A stretch of DNA of 34,206 bases, taken from contig DATGFS010000070.1 in NCBI GenBank assembly GCA_035308905.1, positions 1 to 34,206 of the forward strand, written 5' to 3'. The notes below the pieces were generated by a model that was given only the letters and a program-made list of their open reading frames with translations, did not search any database and was not told the DNA's origin. Shown in pieces: positions 24,899-32,074 of the stretch (its first letter is position 1; every line of letters begins with the position of its first letter). Position numbers and translations under genes: made by a program. The DNA comes from a bacterium. Its GTDB lineage: Bacteria; Sysuimicrobiota; Sysuimicrobiia; Sysuimicrobiales; Segetimicrobiaceae.

Positions 24899-26629
24899 TT
24901 GTCGGAGATCGCCGACTTTCTTGAGCTCAAGCAGGAATCGTCGTTCCGGGTCAATGCCTACCGCAAGGGCGCCCGCGCGGTCGAGAGCCTAAGCGAGGAC
25001 GTCGCGGCCGTCGCCGCGCGCGGGGAGCTGCGAAAGATCCCCGGCGTCGGCGCGGGCCTCGCGGAGAAGATCGAGGAGTATCTTCGCACGGGCGCGATCA
25101 CGTACCATGAGACCCTGCGGGGCGATCTCCCGGCCGGGCTGCCGGAGTTGATGACGATTCCCGAGGTCGGGCCCAAGACGGCGCTGCTGCTGTACCGGGA
25201 GCTCGGCATCGCCGACGTGGACGCGCTCGAGCAGGCCTGCCGCGACGGACGCGTGCGCGCGCTGCCGCGGCTCGGCGCGCGGTCCGAGACGAACATCTTG
25301 AAGGGGATCGAGCGGCGCCGGCAGCAGGGCACGCGCCGGCCCGCCTTCGAGGTACGCCCGCTCGTGGACGCGGTGGTGGACGGGCTCCGGCGTGCGGCGG
25401 GCGTCGAGGCGGTGAGTGTGGCCGGGAGTCTGCGCCGGCTGCGCGATACGGTCGCCGACATCGACATCGTGGTCGGGGCGGTGGACCCGCCGGCGGTGAT
25501 GGGGGCGCTCGTCGCGCTGCCCCAAATCGCGCAGGTGCTGTCGAAGGGTCCGACCCGGGCGAGCGTGCTGCTCGGCCGCATGGCCGTCCAGTGCGACGTG
25601 CGGGTGGTCGAGCCGGTCTCCTACGGCGCGGCGCTGCAGTACTTCACCGGCAGCAAGGAGCACAACGTGCGCCTGCGGGAGATCGCGGTGCGCCGCGGGC
25701 TGCGCATCAACGAGTACGGCGTGTACGACGTCGCCGCGGCGCCCGCGCCCGATCCGGCCGGGGACGCCGCCGGCCGGGCCGGCCGCCGGATCGGCGGGGC
25801 GACCGAGGAAGAAGTGTACGCCGCGGTCGGGCTGCCGTGGATTCCGCCCGAGATTCGGGAGGGGCAGGGCGAAATCGAGGCGGCGCAGCGCGGCGAGCTG
25901 CCGGCGCTCGTGACGCTCGAAGAGATCCGCGGCGACCTGCACATGCACACGCAGTGGAGCGACGGCAAGGACACCGCGGAGGTGATGGCGCGGGCGGCCG
26001 CGTCCCGCGGCTACGAGTACTGCTGCATTACCGATCATTCGCAGTCCCTCAAGTTCGCGCGCGGCGTCACGGTGGAGGATCTGCGGGCGCACGCGGCGGC
26101 CGTCCGCGGGCTGTCCGACGCGGTGGGGATCCGGGTGCTGATGGGCGCCGAGGTGGACATTCTCGGCGACGGATCGCTCGACTATCCCGACGACGTGCTG
26201 GCCGGGCTGGATCTGGTGGTCGGCTCGATCCACAGCCGGTTCCGGATGGCGCGCGACGAGATGACGAAGCGGGTGATCCGCGCGCTCGAGCATCCCCACC
26301 TCGACGTGCTCGGCCATCCGACGGGGCGGCTGATCGGCGAGCGCCCGCCGTACGACCTGGACATTGACGCCGTCCTCGAGGCCGCGCGGCGGACCGAGAC
26401 GGCGATCGAGATCAACGCATCGCCGGACCGGCTGGACCTGCCCGACGTGCACGTCCGGGCGGCCCGTGAGCGCGGCGTCCTGGTCGCGATCGACACCGAC
26501 GCGCACCAAAAGGCGCACCTCGCGTTCATGCCCTACGGCGTCGGCGTCGCCCGGCGCGGTTGGATGGACGCGGCCCACGTCGTCAACGCCTGGCCGCTCG
26601 CCACGCTGCTCGCCTTTTTGGCCCGCTAG
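24899..26629 (+). CDS. polX: DNA polymerase X with PHP domain
   Basis: A family-X DNA polymerase/3'-5' exonuclease used in base-excision and gap repair. Helix-hairpin-helix motifs ([24 protein letters not shown]) precede the nucleotidyltransferase core with [18 protein letters not shown] near residue 176, where the Asp pair binds metal. The C-terminal PHP domain starts [11 protein letters not shown] (about 345) and has ITDHSQ, GSIHSRF, HPTGR and IDTDAHQ. Size fits full-length bacterial PolX. TTG 24899 is the first ordinary start (576 aa) but lacks a ribosome site and cuts the conserved N-terminus; CTG 24863, overlapping the CvpA stop as CTGA, is in frame and adds 12 residues (NLELAHLL region) that look homologous. 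It precedes the glycosylase by two bases. Confidence 0.93.
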   Translation: MSEIADFLELKQESSFRVNAYRKGARAVESLSEDVAAVAARGELRKIPGVGAGLAEKIEEYLRTGAITYHETLRGDLPAGLPELMTIPEVGPKTALLLYRELGIADVDALEQACRDGRVRALPRLGARSETNILKGIERRRQQGTRRPAFEVRPLVDAVVDGLRRAAGVEAVSVAGSLRRLRDTVADIDIVVGAVDPPAVMGALVALPQIAQVLSKGPTRASVLLGRMAVQCDVRVVEPVSYGAALQYFTGSKEHNVRLREIAVRRGLRINEYGVYDVAAAPAPDPAGDAAGRAGRRIGGATEEEVYAAVGLPWIPPEIREGQGEIEAAQRGELPALVTLEEIRGDLHMHTQWSDGKDTAEVMARAAASRGYEYCCITDHSQSLKFARGVTVEDLRAHAAAVRGLSDAVGIRVLMGAEVDILGDGSLDYPDDVLAGLDLVVGSIHSRFRMARDEMTKRVIRALEHPHLDVLGHPTGRLIGERPPYDLDIDAVLEAARRTETAIEINASPDRLDLPDVHVRAARERGVLVAIDTDAHQKAHLAFMPYGVGVARRGWMDAAHVVNAWPLATLLAFLAR

Positions 26630-26631
26630 GC

Positions 26632-27447
26632 GTGGCGCCGCGTCTGCCGCGGACGTTCTTTGCGCGCCCGACGATCGTCGTCGCCCGCGATCTCCTCGGT
26701 TGCTACCTGGTGCACGAGACCTCCCACGGGCGCCTGTGCGGCCGGCTCGTGGAGGTCGAGGCGTATCTCGGACCGCGCGATCCCGCGAGCCACGCCTACC
26801 GGCGCACCCCGCGCAGCGAAGTGATGTGGGGCCCCCCGGGCACGGCCTACGTCTACTTTAGCTACGGCAATCACGCGTGCCTGAACGTCGTGACGGAGCC
26901 GGAAGGCATCGCCGGGGCGGTGCTGCTCCGGGCGATCGAGCCGGTCGACGGCATCGACGAGATGGCGCGCCGGCGCGGGACGGGCGTGCCGCGGCTGATC
27001 GGGGGAGGGCCGGGCCGGCTCACCGAGGCGCTCGGCGTGACGCTGGCCGACAACCGCGCGGATCTCGTGCGGGGACCGCTCTACCTCGCGCGCGGCGCGG
27101 CGCCGCGCCGGATCGTGGCGACGCCGCGCATCGGGATCTCGGTGGCCACCGACGTGCCGTGGCGCTTCGTCGATTCGGACTCTCCGTGCCTCTCGCGGCC
27201 GCTCGGCAGGAGGCCGCGGAAGCGGCCGGAGGTCCCGCGCAGACGGGGCAGGAGGCCGCGGAAGCGGCCGGAGGTCCCGGGCAGACGGGGCAGGAGGACG
27301 CGAAGCGGCCGGAGGTCCCGCGCAAGACGGGGCAGGAGGCTGCGGAAGCGGCCGGAGGTCCCGCGCAGACGGGGCAGGAGCGGTGCGCCGGTGCGCCAAA
27401 GTGCGCCTGACAGATCGGGCGGCCGCGGTCGTGCGGCACGGGGGTGA
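26632..27447 (+). CDS. 3-methyladenine DNA glycosylase (AAG/MPG family) with repeated basic tail
   Basis: A 271-aa alkyladenine DNA glycosylase that removes damaged purines. The family core ends near residue 193: ARDLLGCYLV, catalytic Glu in RLVEVEAYLGPRDPASHAY, EVMWGPPGTAYVYFSYGNH and GGPGRLTEALGV are visible. The core ends with WRFVDSDSPCLSRPLGR, where the family normally stops. About 75 further residues, rich in Arg, Lys and Pro (unit RRPRKRPEVPRRRG), come from a 42-bp tandem repeat. GTG 26632 lies two bases after polX. The stop overlaps the acyl-CoA ligase start as GTGA, which supports the tail frame as the one used. The pairing with polX makes a repair operon. Confidence 0.9.
   Translation: MAPRLPRTFFARPTIVVARDLLGCYLVHETSHGRLCGRLVEVEAYLGPRDPASHAYRRTPRSEVMWGPPGTAYVYFSYGNHACLNVVTEPEGIAGAVLLRAIEPVDGIDEMARRRGTGVPRLIGGGPGRLTEALGVTLADNRADLVRGPLYLARGAAPRRIVATPRIGISVATDVPWRFVDSDSPCLSRPLGRRPRKRPEVPRRRGRRPRKRPEVPGRRGRRTRSGRRSRARRGRRLRKRPEVPRRRGRSGAPVRQSAPDRSGGRGRAARG
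27207..27380 (+). repeat. 42-bp minisatellite, four copies, inside the glycosylase gene
   Basis: Units at 27207-27248, 27249-27290, 27291-27332 and 27333-27374, plus a six-base partial. Copies differ by few bases. Unit 3 has lost one G and gained one A, so its length is kept but its central reading frame shifts and is restored. In the gene's frame each unit gives 14 residues rich in Arg/Lys/Pro; a second frame is also open. Confidence 0.9.
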
Positions 27448-29114
27448 ACCGTCCGGTGCAGGGGGAGGGGCGCGAACGGCCGTGGGACCGCTTCTGGCCG
27501 GACCACGTCCCGCGGTCCATCGAGTATCCGGCGCAGCCCGCCTCGTGGATTCTCCTGCGCAACCTCCCGCACTACGCCGAGCGCCCCGCGATCCGTGTGG
27601 TGGATCCGGAGACCGCGGAGGAGCGCGGGCGGCTCACGTACGACGAGCTCTGCGCCCGGTCGCGGGCGCTCGCGGCCGGACTCGTCCGCGCGGGCGTCCG
27701 CCGGGGCGAACGCGTGGCGTTCTTTCTTCCGAACTCGCCGGCGCTGATCGCGGCCTACTTCGGGACGTGGCTGGCCGGCGCCGTGGGCGTGCCGTGCAAC
27801 CCGATGCACAGAACCGCAGAACTCGAGTATCAGCTCCGCGACGCGGAGGCGTCGGTGCTGCTCACCTCCGGGCCGCTGTACCCGACGGCGGCGGAGGTCG
27901 CCGCGCGCCTTCGGATTCCGGTCTTCGTGGCGCCGGTCGGCGCGGCGGCGGGCCGGCCGGCGGACGGGCTTCCCGACGGGGCGACCCCGTGGACGGAGCT
28001 GTTCGCGTCCGCGGACGGATTCGAGCCGGTCCCCGTCGATCCGGACGCGGACCTCGCGCTTCTGCTGTACACCGGCGGCACGACCGGCGCGCCCAAGGGC
28101 GCGATGCTGACCCATCGGAACATCGTCGCCAACACCGTCCAGTTCGCCACGTGGTACGGGTTCGAGGAGGGCGGGGAAACCTGCATCGCGGCCCTCCCGA
28201 TCTTTCACAGCGGCGGCATGGCGGGCGCGATGAACGTCCCGTTGTACGCCGGAGCGGCCCTTGTGCTCTTCGAGCGGTTCCGCCCGGCAGGGATCGCGCG
28301 GGCCATCGCCCGTTACGGGTGTACGCGGTTTTTCGGCGTCCCGACGATGTACGCCGCGATTCTGAACCTGCCGGACTGCCGCGATTACGATCTGTCCTCG
28401 CTGCGCGTCTGCCGCACCAGCGCGGCGTCGCTGCCCGCGGCGGTGAAGGCGCGATTCGACGAGCTGGCGGGACGCGAGATTCTCGTCGAAGGGTACGGGC
28501 TCAGCGAGACGAGCCCGCTCGCCGTCGCGAATCCGCCGCGGCGCAGCAAGGCCGGCGCGATCGGCATTCCGCTGTCCGACACCGACGCCGCCGTCGTCGA
28601 TCCGCGAACGGGCGCGGCGGCCGCGCGCGGCGAGCCGGGAGAGCTGGTGCTGCGCGGGCCGCAGGTGATGCGGGGCTACTGGCGCAGGGCCGAGGAGACC
28701 GCCCTGGCGTTCCGCGGCGGGTGGTTTCACACCGGCGACATCGCGCGGCTCGACGAGGAGGGCTACTTCCAGATCGTCGACCGCCTCAAGGACGTCATCA
28801 ACACGGCCGGGTACAAAGTGTGGCCGCGCGAGGTGGAGGAAGTCCTGTATGCCCATCCGGCGGTGCAGCTCGCCGCGGTCGTGGGCATGCCCGACGTGTA
28901 CCGGGGCGAGACGGTGAAGGCCTTCGTCGTGCTCCGGGACGGCGCCGGCGGCGTCACCGGCGACGAGATCACCGCGCACTGCCGGGAGCGTCTCGCGGTC
29001 TATAAGGTGCCCCGCGAGGTGGAGTTCCGGGCGGCGCTGCCGATGAGCGGGGCCGGCAAAATCCTGAAGCGCGTCCTGCGCGACGCGTCCGCCTCCGGAA
29101 ACCGTGAGATTTGA
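27444..29114 (+). CDS. AMP-dependent acyl-CoA synthetase (fatty acid-CoA ligase-like)
   Basis: A 556-aa ANL-family ligase that activates a carboxylic acid as acyl-AMP and then the CoA thioester. The P-loop is LLYTGGTTGAPKGAMLTHRN (about 208-227), followed by ALPIFHSGG, YGLSETSPL, the hinge WFHTGDIARLDEEGYFQIVDR and the adenylation Lys in SGAGKILKR near the C-terminus. The sequence resembles medium/long-chain fatty acid ligases, but the substrate cannot be fixed. GTG 27444 overlaps the glycosylase stop. Its stop overlaps TTG 29111, an alternative start of the next gene. Adjacent to an oxoacid:ferredoxin oxidoreductase, it suggests acyl-CoA or organic-acid metabolism (inference). Confidence 0.93.
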   Translation: MNRPVQGEGRERPWDRFWPDHVPRSIEYPAQPASWILLRNLPHYAERPAIRVVDPETAEERGRLTYDELCARSRALAAGLVRAGVRRGERVAFFLPNSPALIAAYFGTWLAGAVGVPCNPMHRTAELEYQLRDAEASVLLTSGPLYPTAAEVAARLRIPVFVAPVGAAAGRPADGLPDGATPWTELFASADGFEPVPVDPDADLALLLYTGGTTGAPKGAMLTHRNIVANTVQFATWYGFEEGGETCIAALPIFHSGGMAGAMNVPLYAGAALVLFERFRPAGIARAIARYGCTRFFGVPTMYAAILNLPDCRDYDLSSLRVCRTSAASLPAAVKARFDELAGREILVEGYGLSETSPLAVANPPRRSKAGAIGIPLSDTDAAVVDPRTGAAAARGEPGELVLRGPQVMRGYWRRAEETALAFRGGWFHTGDIARLDEEGYFQIVDRLKDVINTAGYKVWPREVEEVLYAHPAVQLAAVVGMPDVYRGETVKAFVVLRDGAGGVTGDEITAHCRERLAVYKVPREVEFRAALPMSGAGKILKRVLRDASASGNREI

Positions 29115-29140
29115 CGCGTTTCCGGCACCTGGTGTACAGT
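29111..29140 (+). promoter_or_regulatory. Candidate internal promoter before the ferredoxin subunit
   Basis: TTGACG (29111-29116), 18 bases, TACAGT (29135-29140). The -10 box ends nine bases before GTG 29150, so a transcript from here would be nearly leaderless. It overlaps the end of the acyl-CoA ligase gene and would make the oxidoreductase genes independently transcribed. Confidence 0.4.
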
Positions 29141-29149
29141 GGGTGTACC

Positions 29150-29437
29150 GTGCCGCTGTTTGAGCCCGCGAAAGCGAAGAAACAGCTGCCCCCCTCCGAC
29201 AAGTGGAGCGTCACCGTCGAAAAGAATTTCTGTAAGGCCTGCCGGTTCTGCATCGACGTGTGTCCCGTCGACGTGTTCCGGTGGAGCACAGAGGTCAACA
29301 CGATCGGCTGGTTCCCCATCGAGGTGGCGCACGAAGCGAACTGCGTCGGCTGCATGCTCTGTTACCAGGTCTGTCCCGACTTCGTGATCAACGTCGAGCC
29401 GAAAAAGACGAAGGCCCCTCGGGAGGGCGCGGCGTGA
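29150..29437 (+). CDS. korD: 2-oxoacid:ferredoxin oxidoreductase, ferredoxin (delta) subunit
   Basis: A 95-aa ferredoxin subunit that carries electrons from the oxoacid oxidation site to free ferredoxin. Two [4Fe-4S] motifs are complete: FCKACRFCIDVCP and NCVGCMLCYQVCP. GTG 29150 gives the usual short N-terminus (MPLFEPAKAKKQLPP). GTG 29132 and TTG 29111 (overlapping the ligase stop as TTGA) are in-frame alternatives; none has a good ribosome site. The stop overlaps the alpha start as GTGA. The gene set delta-alpha-beta-gamma resembles korDABC of 2-oxoglutarate oxidoreductases. Confidence 0.85.
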   Translation: MPLFEPAKAKKQLPPSDKWSVTVEKNFCKACRFCIDVCPVDVFRWSTEVNTIGWFPIEVAHEANCVGCMLCYQVCPDFVINVEPKKTKAPREGAA

Positions 29438-30672
29438 TCGCCCCGTCGGTGGCGTCCGTCCGGCTCGTCGCGCCGTGGGCGGAGTGGAACACGCGCTTCA
29501 CCGACGGCCGGCGGGTGCTGGAGACCGGAACGTTTGCGCTCACCGAAGGCGCCATCGCCGCGGGCTGCCGCTTTTTCGCCGGCTATCCCATCACGCCGGC
29601 CACCGAGATCGCGGAGCACATGTCGAAACGCCTTCCCCAGGTCGGCGGCTACTACGTGCAGGCGGAGGACGAGCTGGCCGGCGTCCACATGTGCGCCGGC
29701 GCGAGCCTCGCCGGGCTCAAGGCGATGAGCGCGAGCTCCGGCCCCGGTTACACATTGATGCACGACGCGTACGGATGGGCGGTCGCAAACGAGGTGCCGC
29801 TCGTGATCGTCGACGCGATGCGGGTGGGGCCGGTGAGCGGCATCACCGGCGCGCCGGGCCAGGGCGAGTTCTACATCGCACGCTACTGCTCGCACGGCGG
29901 CAACATCGAGAGCCTCGTCCTGTCGCCGGACAGCGTGCAGGAGACCTACTGGCTCACGATCGACGCGCTCAATCTGGCGGAGCGCTTCCGCACCGTCGTG
30001 ACGATCCTGACCGATCAGGTGATCTCGGACATGCAGGAGGATCTGTTCCTGCCGCGGTCGGCGGACGACCTCGCGGAGATCGTGGTCCCCCGGCGTCACA
30101 ACACGGAGATGCCGTTTTACCCGCAGGGCTCCGACGCGATCGACGTCGCGCCGAACGTGGTGGGGCAGGGGACCGGGGTGTGCGTCTCTGCCTACACTCA
30201 CACGCCCGAGGGCTACGACATCGAGGAGATGGAAGCGCACTGGGACCAGTCGATCCGGCTCATCAACAAGATCCGCCGTCACCGCGAGGAACTGCTGCGG
30301 TACGAGGCGGTGGGGCTGGACGACGCCGACGTCATCGTCGTGGCGTACGGCGCGACCGCCCGCACGGCGAAGACCGCGGTCCTGCGGGCCCGCCGGGCGG
30401 GGGTCCGGGCCGGTTTTCTCCGGCTCATCACGCTGTGGCCGTTCCCCGACGAGCTGTTCACCCGCGACGTGCCCTACGTCGTCTGTGAGCTCAACTACGA
30501 CGGGCAGCTCGTGCGGGAGGTCCAGCGGGCGGCCCCGGCGCGCGACCGCGTGCACTTCATGGGCAAGAGCGCCGAGCTCCATACGGTGGAGGAAGTGCTC
30601 CGGGCGCTCGACGGAGTGGTGAAGGGACAGGGCATTCCCGCGATGCCGTACATCTGGACGGAGGTGCGGTAG
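29434..30672 (+). CDS. korA: 2-oxoacid:ferredoxin oxidoreductase alpha subunit
   Basis: A 412-aa alpha subunit. The N-terminal pyrimidine-binding domain has LTEGAIAAGCRFFAGYPITP, then YVQAEDELAGVHMCAGASLA and SSGPGYTLM, the conserved substrate/TPP-contact blocks. The C-terminal domain II reads VIVVAYGATARTAKTAVLRA and LITLWPFPDE. The enzyme decarboxylates a 2-oxoacid to acyl-CoA and reduces ferredoxin; sequence and order resemble 2-oxoglutarate (Kor) enzymes, though a branched-chain oxoacid type (Vor) cannot be ruled out. GTG 29434 overlaps the delta stop; an open frame back to 29260 only shadows delta. Three bases separate it from beta. Confidence 0.9.
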   Translation: MIAPSVASVRLVAPWAEWNTRFTDGRRVLETGTFALTEGAIAAGCRFFAGYPITPATEIAEHMSKRLPQVGGYYVQAEDELAGVHMCAGASLAGLKAMSASSGPGYTLMHDAYGWAVANEVPLVIVDAMRVGPVSGITGAPGQGEFYIARYCSHGGNIESLVLSPDSVQETYWLTIDALNLAERFRTVVTILTDQVISDMQEDLFLPRSADDLAEIVVPRRHNTEMPFYPQGSDAIDVAPNVVGQGTGVCVSAYTHTPEGYDIEEMEAHWDQSIRLINKIRRHREELLRYEAVGLDDADVIVVAYGATARTAKTAVLRARRAGVRAGFLRLITLWPFPDELFTRDVPYVVCELNYDGQLVREVQRAAPARDRVHFMGKSAELHTVEEVLRALDGVVKGQGIPAMPYIWTEVR

Positions 30673-30675
30673 CCG

Positions 30676-31515
30676 ATGGCCAACCGCCTGGTCGAGAAGT
30701 ACCTGCGGCCGAGCCAGATCCCGACGAAAGCGTGCCACGGATGCGGCATCGGGATGATCGAGAACTGGATCCTGCAGGCCATCGACGAGCTGGGCTGGTC
30801 GCGGGAGGACGTCGTGTTCATCACCGGCATCGGCTGCGTCGGGCGGCAGACCTACGCGACCTGGGGCGGCGACAACGTCGGCGCGACCCACGGCCGCGCG
30901 CTCGCCGTAGCGACGGGCCTCAAGGTGGCCCAGCCCGACAAGAAGTACGTGGTGGTGGTCGGCGACGGCGACGCGGCGGCGATCGGGACGTCCCATCTGA
31001 TCCACGCGGCGCGGCGCAACCTCGGCGTGACCGTGATCTGCGAAGACAACATGGGGTACGAGTCCACCGGCGGCCAGTTCTCGCCCACCACGCCGGCGGG
31101 GTACGTGATGAACTCCAGCCCGTACGGCATGGTCGAACCCAGCTTCGACCCGTGCGACATCGTGAAGGCCGCCGGGGCCACGTTCGTCGCCGAGTACACC
31201 GCGGTGCAGTGGCTGCAGACGAAGAAAGCGATCAAGAAGGCGCTGCAGAACGACGGGTTCTCCTTCGTGCACGTGCGGTTCCAGTGCAACGAGAACTTCG
31301 GCGCCTACGCGCTCGGCACGCGCGACACCGTCGCCAACATTCAGTGGATCGAGGACCACACCCGCGGCGTCGACCGCGACGGCAGGCCCACCGAGTTCAC
31401 TTGGGAGACCGGTATCAAACATGACGCGAGCAACAGCCGGCCGGAGTTCTCGCGGCTGCTCCGCGACCTCAATACCCGCGTTGCCGCCGGGAACGGCCGG
31501 GGCGGTCACGGCTGA
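30676..31515 (+). CDS. korB: 2-oxoacid:ferredoxin oxidoreductase beta subunit
   Basis: A 279-aa TPP-binding beta subunit. CHGCGIGMIENW carries a Cys pair of the family, GIGCVGRQTYATW follows, then GATHGRALAVATGLK and the TPP/Mg motif GDGDAAAIGTSHLIHAARRN with the downstream EDNMGYESTGGQFSPTTP block. Only part of the four-Cys cluster pattern of PFOR-type beta subunits is visible. ATG 30676 directly follows the alpha stop. The C-terminal tail GNGRGGHG is short and Gly-rich. Confidence 0.92.
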   Translation: MANRLVEKYLRPSQIPTKACHGCGIGMIENWILQAIDELGWSREDVVFITGIGCVGRQTYATWGGDNVGATHGRALAVATGLKVAQPDKKYVVVVGDGDAAAIGTSHLIHAARRNLGVTVICEDNMGYESTGGQFSPTTPAGYVMNSSPYGMVEPSFDPCDIVKAAGATFVAEYTAVQWLQTKKAIKKALQNDGFSFVHVRFQCNENFGAYALGTRDTVANIQWIEDHTRGVDRDGRPTEFTWETGIKHDASNSRPEFSRLLRDLNTRVAAGNGRGGHG

Positions 31516-31534
31516 GGCGCGCGGGGGGCCGGCC

Positions 31535-32074
31535 GTGGCAGCCACGGGCGTTCTGACGAAGGCCCGCACCGAGATCCTGATCAGCGGCTTTGGCGGCCAG
31601 GGCGTCGTGCGGATGGGCCAGATCCTCGGCCTCGCCGCGATCCGTCAGGGGATGCGCGTCACGATGCTCAAGAGCCACGGCACCGAGACCCGCGGCGGCT
31701 ACGTCCGCGCGCAGCTCGTGGTGGCGCCCGAATACGTCGACAGTCCGGTCGTGGAGCACGCCGACTACTTCGTCGCGTTCTCGCAGTCGGCTTACAGCAA
31801 GTTCTACGAGCTGGCCTCGGGGGCGATTCTGTACGACCCCGACATGGTGACGAAGGTGCAGCCGCGCGACCCGGAGCGGCACGTGCGCGTGCCGGCGACC
31901 GCGCTCGCGAAGGAGCGGTTCAACAACGCGCTGTTTGCCAACTCCATCATGCTGGGGGCGCTGACGCGCCTCGCCGGACTCGACGCCGGCGCGGTGCGCG
32001 CCGCGATGCTCGAGGTGCTGCCGCGGTTCCATGACGAGAACGCGACGGCGTTTCTACTGGGGTGCGAGCTCTAG
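31535..32074 (+). CDS. korC: 2-oxoacid:ferredoxin oxidoreductase gamma subunit
   Basis: A 179-aa gamma subunit, the CoA-binding/structural part of the complex. The family opening EILISGFGGQGVVRMGQILG is followed by KSHGTETRGGYVRAQLVVA and FANSIMLGALTRLAGL. GTG 31535 has a GGGGGG run upstream and lies 19 bases after the beta stop; the longer open frame from 31421 lies inside beta and is unlikely. The gene converges on the HD-GYP gene with a four-base overlap of the stops (32071-32074). Confidence 0.92.
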   Translation: MAATGVLTKARTEILISGFGGQGVVRMGQILGLAAIRQGMRVTMLKSHGTETRGGYVRAQLVVAPEYVDSPVVEHADYFVAFSQSAYSKFYELASGAILYDPDMVTKVQPRDPERHVRVPATALAKERFNNALFANSIMLGALTRLAGLDAGAVRAAMLEVLPRFHDENATAFLLGCEL

